A stretch of DNA of 54,032 nucleotides from an uncultured bacterium (GCA_903900345.1 CAIUMO010000029.1:1-54032), one strand, 5' to 3'. Counted from the first letter of the stretch, positions 26,064 through 35,350 are shown. The notes: a model not told the origin generated them from the letters alone. Program-made: numbers and translations.

Positions 26064-27479
26064 ATGAATAAAAAAAATATATCAACCAAACTAATCACTA
26101 ATAATAAATCAAACGGTTTTACTATCGTTGAACTTTTGGTTGTCATCGTTGTTATAGGCGTATTAGCAGCTGTTGCTTACATATCTTACTCGGGCATTAG
26201 ACAGCGCGCGACGAACGTAGCATTGCAGTCTGATTTAACTAATGCCTCTAATATGCTAAGGCAATATAATGTATATCATGGATCGTATCCAACTAGTCTT
26301 GATAGTAATAATTGTCCATTAGGATCTGCTCCGTCACCTGATACAAGCTACTGTCTTAAGGCTACCAGCGGTAATACCTATATTTATACCAACTCAACCT
26401 CTCAGACATTCAGCTTGACCGAAGCGAATACAAATGGAACGGTGTATACTATTACCGACAATTTTAGTCCGATGCTTCATACTGGCAGTTTGTCTAACTT
26501 TACAGCGCCAACCATCGCAACCGGCACCAATCCATACGGCATTGTAATTTCGGCCGATGGCGCGTCAGTTTACGCTACTAATGCCACGTCTAACACTATC
26601 TCGATGTACAGTCGCAACACCGGCACTGGTGCATTGACAGCCTTGGCTACCCCAACAATCGCAACCGGTACTAATCCATACCGCTTGGCTATTTCAGCCG
26701 ATAGTAGATCAGTTTATGCTGCGAATAATGGCTCTAACACTATCTCGATGTACAGTCGCAACACCGGCACTGGTGTATTGACAGCCTTGGCTACGCCAAC
26801 AATCGCAACCGGCACTAATCCGTATGGTATTGCTATATCAACTAATGGCGCCTCAGTTTATACCACTAACGTTGGCTCTAACACTATCTCGATGTACAGT
26901 CGCAACACCGGCACTGGTGTATTGACAGCCTTGGCTACGCCAACAATCGCAACCGGTACTAATCCAAACCGTATTGCTATATCAACTGATGGCGCCTCGG
27001 TTTATGCTACTAACGATGGCTCTCATACTATCTCGATGTATAGTCGCAACACCAGCACTGGTGCATTGACAGCCTTAGCCACACCAACAATCGCAACAGG
27101 CACTAATCCACGCGGTATTGTCATATCAAACGACGGCACTTCGGTATACGTAACCAACTCCAACTCTAGTACTATCTCGATGTATAGCCGTAATACCAGC
27201 ACCGGTGCATTGACAGCCTTGGCCACACCAACAATCGCAACCGGTACTAATCCATATCGTTTGGCCATCTCAAACGACGGTACTTCAGTTTATGCTACTA
27301 ATTATACCTCCAGTAATATCTCGATATACAGTCGTAATACCAGTACTGGTATCTTGACTGCTATGGGTACGATCGCAACCGGCACCAACCCACGCGGTAT
27401 CGCTATATCGGCTGACGGCACTTCTATCTACGCTGCTAATGTCAACTCCAATACCATCTCGTTGTATAATCGTAATTAA
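26064..27479 (+). CDS. Prepilin-type surface protein with seven-bladed beta-propeller
   Basis: 471 aa. A short leader ends in NG (residues 17-18) before FTIVELLVVIVVIGVLAAVAY, a type IV prepilin signature with Glu at mature position 5. A pilin-like segment with a Cys pair follows to about residue 148. From there seven repeats of about 48 residues carry TIATGTNP--(I/L)-IS-DG-SVYATN---NTISMYSRNT, each a YVTN/lactonase-type propeller blade. Such propellers usually bind proteins or glycans or act as adhesins. The protein should be processed by prepilin peptidase and displayed outside the cell. Start supported by single ATG; no strong Shine-Dalgarno. Confidence 0.88.
   Translation: MNKKNISTKLITNNKSNGFTIVELLVVIVVIGVLAAVAYISYSGIRQRATNVALQSDLTNASNMLRQYNVYHGSYPTSLDSNNCPLGSAPSPDTSYCLKATSGNTYIYTNSTSQTFSLTEANTNGTVYTITDNFSPMLHTGSLSNFTAPTIATGTNPYGIVISADGASVYATNATSNTISMYSRNTGTGALTALATPTIATGTNPYRLAISADSRSVYAANNGSNTISMYSRNTGTGVLTALATPTIATGTNPYGIAISTNGASVYTTNVGSNTISMYSRNTGTGVLTALATPTIATGTNPNRIAISTDGASVYATNDGSHTISMYSRNTSTGALTALATPTIATGTNPRGIVISNDGTSVYVTNSNSSTISMYSRNTSTGALTALATPTIATGTNPYRLAISNDGTSVYATNYTSSNISIYSRNTSTGILTAMGTIATGTNPRGIAISADGTSIYAANVNSNTISLYNRN
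26510..27476 (+). repeat. Seven in-frame 144-bp repeats in the propeller gene
   Basis: Copies begin near 26510, 26654, 26798, 26942, 27086, 27230 and 27368 with a 144-bp period; the last is shorter. Long stretches such as ACTATCTCGATGTACAGTCG recur almost unchanged, so the blades are recent duplications or are kept alike by recombination, and copy number may vary between strains. Confidence 0.9.
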
Positions 27480-27587
27480 TATTTATCATCATTCAACTTG
27501 GATGACTAAAACTTGAATTATATAATATATGATTTGTTGTCGTAAAGCTAAAGGTCTATAATAGTGACATTAAGGGGGACTAACAAT

Positions 27588-28121
27588 ATGGAGCTAATAA
27601 ATCAATTTAAAAAGACGATCGAGGAATGGCTCAAACCATTGCCACATTTACCAGTAACTTGGCGAAAATGGTTAGGCGAGAACTTGTGGTGGTTGACTTT
27701 AGTCGGTGTCATAATATCTGTAATCTCTATATTTATATTAATACTGGCTATACTAGCAGCTTTATCGATATTCGGTGCAGCAGCCACTGTCTATAATGCC
27801 TATGGGGTAGCTGTTACTACTACATATTCTGGATTTTGGATACTGAGCTCATTTGTATCATTGGCGCTTTTAATGCTAACTGTTGCATTGACAGCAATGG
27901 CGGTTAGTCCGCTAAAGGCCCAAAAGCAAAAAGGCTGGGATTTGTTGTTCTTGGTATTTGTCATTAATATAATTTCATCATTGATCAGTGCTTTAATTAA
28001 ATTTAACGCCTTTACTTTAATACCAAGCTTAATCGGTGCCGCAATCAGCGCCGCTATTAGCGCTTACTTCTTGTTCGAAGTCCGTTCACAGTTCAACGGA
28101 GCCACGGTCATCAAGAAATAG
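27588..28121 (+). CDS. Small membrane protein with PLPHLP motif (paralog of 25052)
   Basis: 177 aa from the ATG at 27588, which has AAGGGGG 8 nt upstream; the frame is open to 27564, but that start has no ribosome site. The amphipathic N-terminus (IEEWLKPLPHLP) and four membrane segments parallel the protein at 25052, as do the KQKGWDLLF segment and C-terminal YFLFEVRSQF. Sequence between motifs has diverged, so the duplication is not recent. Function unknown. It starts 108 nt after the propeller gene. Confidence 0.8.
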   Translation: MELINQFKKTIEEWLKPLPHLPVTWRKWLGENLWWLTLVGVIISVISIFILILAILAALSIFGAAATVYNAYGVAVTTTYSGFWILSSFVSLALLMLTVALTAMAVSPLKAQKQKGWDLLFLVFVINIISSLISALIKFNAFTLIPSLIGAAISAAISAYFLFEVRSQFNGATVIKK

Positions 28122-28138
28122 TAGCATTATAAATATTC

Positions 28139-28453
28139 ATGACTACTAACACAAAAGCCATCATATCTTCGGTCGCTTTCTTTGCATTGGTATATGCAAT
28201 ATTTGAGTATTATACTTTTACGAACGGAGGTAGTTTTGACTCTAGCGCCGTGCCTGGCATCATCACGGTTGGCATCTTGCTAATTATTGCTATTGGCGTC
28301 GTTAGTTCGATTAAATACTATCGTGAAGCGACAAAATCTAGTGGTGGCTCTAGGCTATCCGAGCTTGATGCTGAAATTAAAGCTTACAGTATGTTGGCCG
28401 ACGAACAGATTAAAAAGAACGTTATTAGTCAGACCAATAAGCAAGAAAAATAA
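28139..28453 (+). CDS. Hypothetical protein, two membrane helices and charged tail
   Basis: 104 aa, not recognised. Two hydrophobic segments (about residues 7-24 and 38-57) are followed by a charged, probably coiled-coil C-terminus (SELDAEIKAYSMLADEQIKK). It begins 17 nt after the PLPHLP paralog, so it is likely in the same transcript. TATAAA at 28128-28133 lies close to the ATG. No ribosome site is clear. Confidence 0.6.
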   Translation: MTTNTKAIISSVAFFALVYAIFEYYTFTNGGSFDSSAVPGIITVGILLIIAIGVVSSIKYYREATKSSGGSRLSELDAEIKAYSMLADEQIKKNVISQTNKQEK

Positions 28454-28530
28454 TCTAATTAAAAATTGATTATTAGGTAGCAGTATTTTTATTTAGCTTA
28501 TGGTATACTGCTATTATTATAGGGGGAAAT

Positions 28531-29379
28531 ATGGATCAAGAGTTTAAACCAACTGAGGATATAAATCCAATTGAAACATCTACGCCAGTTGATGTACCAT
28601 CTGAACCAATAGAAATTATAAAATCAAGCGATGACGACACATCGTCACAGAACATTGAGGTGACTCAAATGTCCAAGCTCGAGCCCGAGGTTGAGGCTGA
28701 ACTTAAACCTGAGCCTGAGCCACAACACGCAGAAGAATTATTAATAGAGGCCCCAAAGCCAGTAGTAGATCAACCAAAGCCTACAGTAGTCAAAAAAAGT
28801 ATACTCAAGACGCTGTTATATCTGCTGGTGATTGTGTTATTGACATCTGCTGGTATTGCGTCAAATTTATGGCGCGATCAAGTTGCTAGTGATCTAGAGA
28901 AAAAGCAGTCAGCTAATATTGAAACTTTAGTTAAGACGATTGGTTCTTTGCAGGAAAAGTTAAACGCAGCAACGGCCACTACAACAACTCAAACGACAAC
29001 TACCGCGGTGGCGCCTAGCGCCTCGGCTATCGAAAGTATCAAATCATCAATAACCTCTGGTAACACAGCTGCACTAGAAGGTTATATGGCATCGAGTGTT
29101 AGTGTTGTGATTGCCGCTTCAGAAGCTGCTGGTGCTGGTACGCCTACAGCAGCAGTTACTAGTATTACAAACTTTATAGCTAATGCCACGTCACCTTGGA
29201 ACTTCAGTCTATCGGCCTCAATCCTAAGTTCTTATGGCGCCGGTAGCTATAAACAATATTTCCCAAGTATTGCGATTGTTGGTAAATCTGCTAACAAAAA
29301 AGTTATCTCTTTCTCGTTCGACAGCAAGGGCAAGATTGACACGGTATTCCTAGCAGCTAGCGAAGATTTACTCCAGTAA
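28531..29379 (+). CDS. Hypothetical anchored protein with acidic cytoplasmic domain
   Basis: 282 aa, not recognised. Residues 1-88 are acidic and Pro/Glu-rich (PEVEAELKPEPEPQH), likely disordered in the cytoplasm. One transmembrane segment (about 91-110) follows, then a short coiled coil and a Thr-rich linker (TTTTQTTTTAV), then an extracytoplasmic domain of about 110 residues rich in Ala and Ser. The layout resembles the frameshifted protein at 16863. A TAGGGGGAAAT site precedes the ATG and TATACT lies at 28503-28508. A terminator follows. Confidence 0.75.
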   Translation: MDQEFKPTEDINPIETSTPVDVPSEPIEIIKSSDDDTSSQNIEVTQMSKLEPEVEAELKPEPEPQHAEELLIEAPKPVVDQPKPTVVKKSILKTLLYLLVIVLLTSAGIASNLWRDQVASDLEKKQSANIETLVKTIGSLQEKLNAATATTTTQTTTTAVAPSASAIESIKSSITSGNTAALEGYMASSVSVVIAASEAAGAGTPTAAVTSITNFIANATSPWNFSLSASILSSYGAGSYKQYFPSIAIVGKSANKKVISFSFDSKGKIDTVFLAASEDLLQ

Positions 29380-29405
29380 ATCACAACTACTAGGGCGCTA
29401 GTTTA

Positions 29406-29437
29406 TAAAGGTACGGGTCACTCCGTACCTTTATTGA
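29406..29437 (+). terminator. Terminator after the 28531 gene
   Basis: TAAAGGTACGG (29406-29416), loop GTCACT, CCGTACCTTTA (29423-29433), then TTG. Eleven perfect pairs. Confidence 0.85.
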
Positions 29438-29583
29438 TTCATGGTTATAACGATGTTATTTATGAAGGTATCGTATATAATTTATACATAAGAATTGACG
29501 GTTTCTGGTATAATTAGTATGATAAGTATGAAATATATTTAGTAATTAAGACCACATATAATTTGGAAGGGTAGTAATACATA

Positions 29584-31329
29584 GTGAAGAATTTGGCAAA
29601 ATATTTTAAGCCTTATACTGTTTGGTTGATTGGTTTGATAATCCTAGTTTGGGGTCAGGCTTATACTAATTTAACCTTACCTGATTATATGTCCAAGATT
29701 GTTAATGTGATCATAACCAGCAAGAGCAGCAAAGATATTGCGCCCATCTGGAATAATGGGCTACAGATGTTGCTGTTAACGCTATTTGGTGGTTTATGCG
29801 CGATGGCGATTGGTTTTGTGGCTGCCAAAATATCGACAGGCTATGTGCGTAAACTGCGAGAAGCTATCTTCATAAAGATTGAAAGATTTTCACTTAATGA
29901 ATTTAACAGCTATTCATCGTCATCTTTGATCACTCGTGCTACTAACGATATGCAGCAGATCCAAACTGTGATAGCGATGCTACTTCGTATGGCTTTTTTG
30001 GCACCGTTTATGGGGGTTGGTTCAATCATTAAGGCTCATCAACTGTCACCATCAATGTCATGGATTGTTTATGCGGCTATTGGTGCATTAGTGGCTTTGA
30101 TTATTATGTTGTTCTTTGTCGTTATTCCTAAATTTACGATTATTCAAAAATTAGTCGACAAACTAAGTTTGCAAACCAGGGAAATGCTGACCGGCGTTCG
30201 TGTGATTCGTGCCTATAACAATGATGATCGTCAACAGGCTAAATTTAATCAGACTAACCTTGAATCGACACGCCTTAATATTTTCGTTAACCGTGTCATG
30301 ATGTTGATGCAGCCAGCAATGACATTGATTATGGGTTTGGCGTCGATGGCTGTGGTTTGGTATGGCGCTTATATGATCAAGAGCCACAATCTACAAGTTG
30401 GTAACTTATTGGCTTTGATGCAATACGTGATGCAGACGATTATGGCCTTCTTGATGATATCGATTGTCTTTATTATGGTGCCACGAGCTGCCGTGTCCTT
30501 AAGGCGTGTTAGTGAAATATTGGGTACCGAGCCATCGATTAGTGACCCAATATCGCCGGTTCATTTGGCTAAAGAAATTCGTGGTACGGTTGAATTCCAT
30601 GATGTTGACTTTGGCTACAAAGGATCAAAGCAGCAAGTATTATCACATATATCATTCACGGCTGAACCTGGCCAGACGACAGCAATTATCGGTGGTACTG
30701 GTAGTGGTAAGTCGACGGTACTGAATTTAATACCACGCCTTTATGATGTGACTGGTGGTTCAATCACGATTGACGGGATTGATGTCCAGCAAATTAATCA
30801 GGCCGAACTGCGTCAACATATTGGTTACGTGCCACAAAAAGCTTCGCTGTTTTCGGGAACGGTCGGCACTAATATAGGCTATGGCAAGCCAAAGGCGAGT
30901 GACAAAGATTTAAGCAAGGCGGCTTCAATCGCTCAAGCTAGTGAATTCATTAATGGCTTGCCTAAAAAATTAGACAATCCAATTGCTCAGGCTGGCAATA
31001 ACGTATCAGGCGGACAAAAACAACGTTTGTCAATTGCTAGAGCGTTAGCTAAACAACCTGAAATTTATTTGTTTGACGATAGCTTTTCAGCGCTTGATTT
31101 TAAGACCGATGCGGCTTTACGTAAGGCTTTAAATAAAGAGCTATCCAAAGCGACATTTATTGTTGTTGCCCAGCGTATTAGTACGATTATGCAGGCTGAA
31201 AAAATTATCGTGTTGGATGATGGTAAGATTGTCGGTATTGGTAACCACCATGATTTGATTCGCACGTCAAAAGTTTATAAAGAAATAGCTGAATCTCAGT
31301 TATCGGCTGTCGAACTAGGAGAGGATTAA
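29584..31329 (+). CDS. ABC exporter half-transporter, degenerate-site subunit (TM287/BmrC-like)
   Basis: 581 aa, GTG start. It has six membrane segments (about residues 10-300) and a nucleotide-binding domain with Walker A GGTGSGKST (about 370-378), signature VSGGQKQRL (about 474) and Walker B IYLFDDSFSALD. The catalytic glutamate is replaced by Asp499, as in one subunit of heterodimeric exporters such as TM287/288 and BmrCD. It lies 4 nt before the partner gene. The pair probably exports lipids, peptides or drugs. TTGACG and TATGAT with 17-bp spacing, and an extended TGGTATAAT, lie upstream near 29490-29530. GGAAGGG precedes the start. Confidence 0.93.
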   Translation: MKNLAKYFKPYTVWLIGLIILVWGQAYTNLTLPDYMSKIVNVIITSKSSKDIAPIWNNGLQMLLLTLFGGLCAMAIGFVAAKISTGYVRKLREAIFIKIERFSLNEFNSYSSSSLITRATNDMQQIQTVIAMLLRMAFLAPFMGVGSIIKAHQLSPSMSWIVYAAIGALVALIIMLFFVVIPKFTIIQKLVDKLSLQTREMLTGVRVIRAYNNDDRQQAKFNQTNLESTRLNIFVNRVMMLMQPAMTLIMGLASMAVVWYGAYMIKSHNLQVGNLLALMQYVMQTIMAFLMISIVFIMVPRAAVSLRRVSEILGTEPSISDPISPVHLAKEIRGTVEFHDVDFGYKGSKQQVLSHISFTAEPGQTTAIIGGTGSGKSTVLNLIPRLYDVTGGSITIDGIDVQQINQAELRQHIGYVPQKASLFSGTVGTNIGYGKPKASDKDLSKAASIAQASEFINGLPKKLDNPIAQAGNNVSGGQKQRLSIARALAKQPEIYLFDDSFSALDFKTDAALRKALNKELSKATFIVVAQRISTIMQAEKIIVLDDGKIVGIGNHHDLIRTSKVYKEIAESQLSAVELGED

Positions 31330-31333
31330 TAAT

Positions 31334-33193
31334 ATGGAAAAGAAACAAACAGCGCCAGTTGGTTTTAGGGGTGGACCTGGCCCTATGGGCGGAATGAGAG
31401 GTGGCGGAACACCTCAAAAACCAAAAAACTTCAAGAAGACAATGAAAAAAATCTTTAGCTATTTGCGACCTTTCTGGGGCCGATTAGCTCTAGTCGCCAT
31501 AAGTGCAGTTATTAGCACGATTTTTGCAATCGCCAGTCCAAAGGTTCTAGGTAATATGACAACCGAAATTGTCAACGCCTATATCAAGAGTCAGATGCTT
31601 GGCATTGCTTTAGATATTAATTTTACCAACATTGCTAATATCGGTTTTTGGCTGATTGGTTTGTATGTTGTCAGTGCCTTATTTAGCTATCTTCAGAGTT
31701 GGCTAATGACGACAATTACACAAAAGGTAACGTATCAATTCCGTCATCAAATATCAGAAAAGATCGCTCGTTTGCCGTTAAGATATTTTGACCGACACGA
31801 AAATGGTGAAATTGTGAGTCATGTGACAAACGATGTTGAGACAATCAGTCAAAACTTGAATCAAAGCATGACGCAGATTATCACATCTGTCATCATGATT
31901 GTCGGTATTTTGGGAATGATGATTAGTATTAGTTGGCAATTAACTATTATTGCGTTGATGGTTTTGCCGACCAGTATGGTACTGATTACGATCATCGTTA
32001 AACGTTCACAGCGATATTACGACAGGCAACAGGCTGCGTTGGGCGAAATTGATGGTCATATTGACGAAATGTTTTCGAATCACGCTATCGTCAAAACTTT
32101 TAATGGCGAACAACGTTCTATTAATAAGTTCAACTTAATCAATAATAAGTTATATAACAGCGGTTGGAAGTCACAATTCTTGTCAGGTTTGATGATGCCG
32201 ATTATGACGTTCATCAGTAACTTGGGCTATGTTGGTGTAGCTGTTGTTGGTGGCTGGCTGGCGATTAACGGCAAGATTACGATTGGAGATATTCAAGCCT
32301 TTATTCAGTACATGAATCAATTTACTCAACCTATTTCACAAACGGCTAATATCGCCAATGTCTTGCAAGCAACGGCGGCGGCGGCCGAGCGTGTCTTTGC
32401 TTTCTTGGATCAAGCCGAAGAAGAGCCTGAAACTAACACAGTAGCTGCTCCAAAGTTGATCAGAGGTGAAGTGGTACTTGAAGATGTTAGTTTTGGTTAC
32501 GACTCCAATCAGCCGATCATTAAGCATTTCTCAACTCACATCAAACCTAAACAAAGTGTCGCTATTGTTGGTCCGACCGGTGCAGGCAAGACTACAATTG
32601 TCAACTTATTGATGCGTTTTTATGATATTGACAGTGGTTCGATAAAAATTGATGGTATCGATACGTCAACTATGAAGCGTAACGATGTCCGTCAAATGTT
32701 TGGCATGGTTTTACAAGATACATGGTTGTTCCAAGGTACGATTGCCGAAAATATCGCCTATGGCAAAAGCAATGCGACGCGCAAAGAGATTATTGCCGCC
32801 GCCAAAGCCGCTCACGCTGATCACTTCATCAAAACGTTACCTGATGGCTACGATACGATAATTAGCGAGACGGCTGATATTATTTCGGCTGGTGAGAAAC
32901 AGTTGCTGACAATTGCCAGGGCTATCTTGGCTGATTCACCGATGTTAATCTTGGACGAAGCTACTAGCTCGGTTGATACGCGCACTGAAGCTTTGATTCA
33001 GTCGGCTATGGATAAATTAAGTCATGGTCGGACTAGTTTTGTGATTGCGCATCGTTTGTCGACGATTCGTAACGCCGATGTCATATTAGTGATGCGTGAA
33101 GGCAATATTGTTGAGCAGGGTACGCACATTGAGCTATTAGCTAAAAAAGGCTATTATGCCGAACTTTACAACAGCCAGTTCAACCAAGTCTAA
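31334..33193 (+). CDS. ABC exporter half-transporter, catalytic subunit (TM288/BmrD-like)
   Basis: 619 aa. A Gly/Pro-rich cytoplasmic N-terminus (GFRGGPGPMGGMRGGG) precedes six membrane segments and the nucleotide-binding domain. Walker A is GPTGAGKTT (about 413-421), Walker B is LILDEATSSVD with catalytic Glu542, and the signature is altered to SAGEKQ instead of SGGQ. This is the reciprocal pattern to its neighbour: the canonical ATP site would combine this subunit's Walker B with the neighbour's SGGQ motif, the other site being degenerate. It is 4 nt downstream of the first subunit, so they form one heterodimer. Confidence 0.94.
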   Translation: MEKKQTAPVGFRGGPGPMGGMRGGGTPQKPKNFKKTMKKIFSYLRPFWGRLALVAISAVISTIFAIASPKVLGNMTTEIVNAYIKSQMLGIALDINFTNIANIGFWLIGLYVVSALFSYLQSWLMTTITQKVTYQFRHQISEKIARLPLRYFDRHENGEIVSHVTNDVETISQNLNQSMTQIITSVIMIVGILGMMISISWQLTIIALMVLPTSMVLITIIVKRSQRYYDRQQAALGEIDGHIDEMFSNHAIVKTFNGEQRSINKFNLINNKLYNSGWKSQFLSGLMMPIMTFISNLGYVGVAVVGGWLAINGKITIGDIQAFIQYMNQFTQPISQTANIANVLQATAAAAERVFAFLDQAEEEPETNTVAAPKLIRGEVVLEDVSFGYDSNQPIIKHFSTHIKPKQSVAIVGPTGAGKTTIVNLLMRFYDIDSGSIKIDGIDTSTMKRNDVRQMFGMVLQDTWLFQGTIAENIAYGKSNATRKEIIAAAKAAHADHFIKTLPDGYDTIISETADIISAGEKQLLTIARAILADSPMLILDEATSSVDTRTEALIQSAMDKLSHGRTSFVIAHRLSTIRNADVILVMREGNIVEQGTHIELLAKKGYYAELYNSQFNQV

Positions 33194-33201
33194 ATATGTG
33201 C

Positions 33202-33207
33202 TAATCT
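33202..33207 (+). promoter_or_regulatory. Weak -10 box for leaderless PAP2 gene
   Basis: TAATCT (33202-33207) ends 6 nt before the ATG at 33214, the same spacing as stronger leaderless starts in this window. The gene could also be read through from the ABC operon. Confidence 0.4.
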
Positions 33208-33213
33208 GTATGT

Positions 33214-33720
33214 ATGACACAAGCATTATTGATTAGAATAATGGCCGATGGCCTGTTGGTGCCAATTGTCCTAATAGGTATTTATGCTTTAACTTTTAAG
33301 ATACCAAAAGGTCACAAGCTAGAATCATACAAAAGGATTTTGATGGCTGGATTGACGGCCTACTTAATCGCAAAATTGGTCGGCTCATTTTACCAACCTT
33401 CAGCTGAGCGGCCATTTGAGTTGCTGGGATCAGCGGCCGGTGCATCGTTTTTAAAGAACCCTGGTTTTCCATCTGATCATGTTTTATTTGTAGCGGCTAT
33501 TACCTTTGCTGTCTGGTTTGAGACTAAACAGAAGCTAATTACTATTTTGCTGGCCTTTTTGACATTAGCCGTTTGTGTTGGTAGAGTAGCGGCTTTGGTC
33601 CACACGCCAGTTGATATAATTGGTGGCATAGTCATAGCTATGATCGGCGCTTTATGGTATTTAAACGGCACGCCGCTAGCTAAAAGACCTAAACTATCTT
33701 TGTCTAAACGACAAAAATAA
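33214..33720 (+). CDS. PAP2-family membrane phosphatase, possibly undecaprenyl-diphosphate phosphatase
   Basis: 168 aa with five membrane segments. The PAP2 motifs are RPFE (from the KX6RP block), PSDH (residues 86-89, for PSGH) and GRVAALVHTPVD (for SRX5HX3D). The family removes phosphate from lipid phosphates such as undecaprenyl diphosphate or phosphatidic acid on the outer face of the membrane. Glycine replaces the usual serine before Arg in motif 3. It starts 20 nt after the ABC exporter subunit, so a role in lipid or cell-envelope handling would be consistent. Substrate uncertain. Confidence 0.85.
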   Translation: MTQALLIRIMADGLLVPIVLIGIYALTFKIPKGHKLESYKRILMAGLTAYLIAKLVGSFYQPSAERPFELLGSAAGASFLKNPGFPSDHVLFVAAITFAVWFETKQKLITILLAFLTLAVCVGRVAALVHTPVDIIGGIVIAMIGALWYLNGTPLAKRPKLSLSKRQK

Positions 33721-33728
33721 CGTATACT
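33700..33728 (+). promoter_or_regulatory. Promoter of the 33755 gene
   Basis: TTGTCT (33700-33705), a 17-bp spacer and TATACT (33723-33728). The -35 lies inside the end of the PAP2 gene. ACGGAGGTC follows before the ATG. Confidence 0.7.
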
Positions 33729-33754
33729 ATAGCCGTATAGACGGAGGTCTGATT

Positions 33755-34240
33755 ATGGCAAAGATTATAAAAAGTGATGTCGAGTCACAGGTGATTAGTT
33801 CAAGCTACTCTTTATGGTTAGTGGCCTTATTAGGAGCTTCATTAGGTTTAATCTTTTGTTTATTGACGATGATAATCAACCAATATTTTATTAACCCGTT
33901 ATTTTGTGGCTCATCGGTTAACGCCGATATATGTCTGAATTCGGTAAGCGTCTCGGGTAATATAGCTACAATTCTAGTCGCTGTGATCGGAATTTTTACA
34001 ATGTTACGTCTAGAGCTAGACCAGCCATTGCTAGTATCAATCGTCGTGGCGGCTACTTTGTGGGGCTTGGCTCAATTAACGGATGGATTGTCGGCTATTG
34101 AAATAATTGCTTGGAGCGTATCAATCTATGCGCTAGCTTATATATTATTTTCATGGATTGCTCGATACAGGCGGATTCTGTCGGCTTTAGTCGTCATGCT
34201 GCTGGTTATTTTTATTGTCCGCGTCGTAGCTAACTTTTAA
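33755..34240 (+). CDS. Hypothetical membrane protein
   Basis: 161 aa, not recognised. Four or five hydrophobic segments (about residues 20-43, 67-85, 93-108, 112-130 and 138-158). A loop after the first helix has two cysteines (LFCGSSVNADICLNSV) that could form an extracytoplasmic disulfide. GGAGGT lies 8 nt before the ATG. Read from its own promoter between the PAP2 and rmuC genes. No function can be inferred. Confidence 0.75.
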   Translation: MAKIIKSDVESQVISSSYSLWLVALLGASLGLIFCLLTMIINQYFINPLFCGSSVNADICLNSVSVSGNIATILVAVIGIFTMLRLELDQPLLVSIVVAATLWGLAQLTDGLSAIEIIAWSVSIYALAYILFSWIARYRRILSALVVMLLVIFIVRVVANF

Positions 34241-34244
34241 ATGC

Positions 34245-34250
34245 TATACT
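34245..34250 (+). promoter_or_regulatory. -10 box for leaderless rmuC
   Basis: TATACT (34245-34250) ends exactly 6 nt before the ATG at 34257. No Shine-Dalgarno is present. Confidence 0.65.
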
Positions 34251-34256
34251 AGACGT

Positions 34257-35330
34257 ATGGAACAGACAATTCTTTGGGTTTTATTGGTAGTAGTAATCGC
34301 TGGTTTTAGTCTGGCTTTTTATATGTTAAACCAGAGATTAAAGGATCTAAAGAATTCTAGCGCTGTTGAGTTGCTTAAAAGTGATGTCACTGAGCTGGCG
34401 CGTGGCATAAATAATCTGCAACAGACAGTTGGCAATAAGCTTGATCAAAACAACACAACGATGCAAAATTCAATGCAAAAGCAGCTCAGTGAGAGTGCTA
34501 AATTAGTGGCAGATGTTACTCAAAGACTGGCAAAACTGGACGAAACCAATCGACGCGTGGTTGATGTGGCTGATGAGCTTAAAACGCTTCAGAATGTCCT
34601 ACAGAACCCTAAACAACGTGGTGTATTTGGTGAATACTATTTAGAGTCGGTTCTTGATAATATTTTGCCTAGCAAAAATTATCAGATGCAATATAAATTT
34701 AAAGACGGCGAGATTGTTGATGCAGTTGTTTTTTTGGATAAAGGCCAAATTTTGCCGATTGACAGTAAATTCAGCCTTGAAAACTACAACCGCATGGTGG
34801 GTGAGGACAAAAAGCCAGAACGCGAGAAATTATTGGCGCGAGTCCGAACTGACCTAAAAAATCGCATTGACGAGACTAGTAAATATATTCGTCCAAGTGA
34901 AAAAACGATGGATTTTGCTTTTATGTTTATTCCTAGCGAATCGCTTTACTACGATTTACTAATTGGCGATGTTGGCACTGGATCAAGTGCGCGTGACTTA
35001 ATCGAGTATGCCTTTCGCGATAAAAAGGTGATTATTGTTAGTCCGACTAGTTTTATGGCCTATTTACAGACGGTTTTGCAGGGTTTGCGTAGCTTGCAGA
35101 TCGAAGAACAGGCTAAGGACATCCAAGTTAGGGTTGGACAGTTAGGGCAACATATCGGTAAGTTCGACGAGTTTATGGGTAAGCTTGGCAAATCACTTGG
35201 CCAAACTGTCGGTCATTATAACGATGCCCATAAAGAGCTTGGTAAGATTGATAAAGATGTAATAAAGATCGCTGGCACTAATCCTGGTGTTGACTCGCTG
35301 CTGCTTGATAAGCCGCAGAGTGATGAATAG
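34257..35330 (+). CDS. rmuC: DNA recombination protein RmuC
   Basis: 357 aa. An N-terminal membrane anchor (about residues 4-23) is followed by a long coiled coil (to about residue 120) and a nuclease-like domain with NPKQRGVFGEYYLESVL, GEIVDAVVFLDKGQILPIDSKFSLENY and AFMFIPSESLYYDLL. The D and K residues around PIDSKFS match the predicted active site of the PD-(D/E)XK-like RmuC family. RmuC limits inversions and recombination at repeats and is implicated in phage defence in some species. Confidence 0.95.
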   Translation: MEQTILWVLLVVVIAGFSLAFYMLNQRLKDLKNSSAVELLKSDVTELARGINNLQQTVGNKLDQNNTTMQNSMQKQLSESAKLVADVTQRLAKLDETNRRVVDVADELKTLQNVLQNPKQRGVFGEYYLESVLDNILPSKNYQMQYKFKDGEIVDAVVFLDKGQILPIDSKFSLENYNRMVGEDKKPEREKLLARVRTDLKNRIDETSKYIRPSEKTMDFAFMFIPSESLYYDLLIGDVGTGSSARDLIEYAFRDKKVIIVSPTSFMAYLQTVLQGLRSLQIEEQAKDIQVRVGQLGQHIGKFDEFMGKLGKSLGQTVGHYNDAHKELGKIDKDVIKIAGTNPGVDSLLLDKPQSDE

Positions 35331-35350
35331 ATTTACTTCAACTTTTAGCT

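Noticed and set aside
26510-27476. CRISPR array
   Set aside because: The regular repeats are 144 bp, in frame and encode propeller blades; there are no 20-50 nt repeats with unique spacers anywhere in the window.
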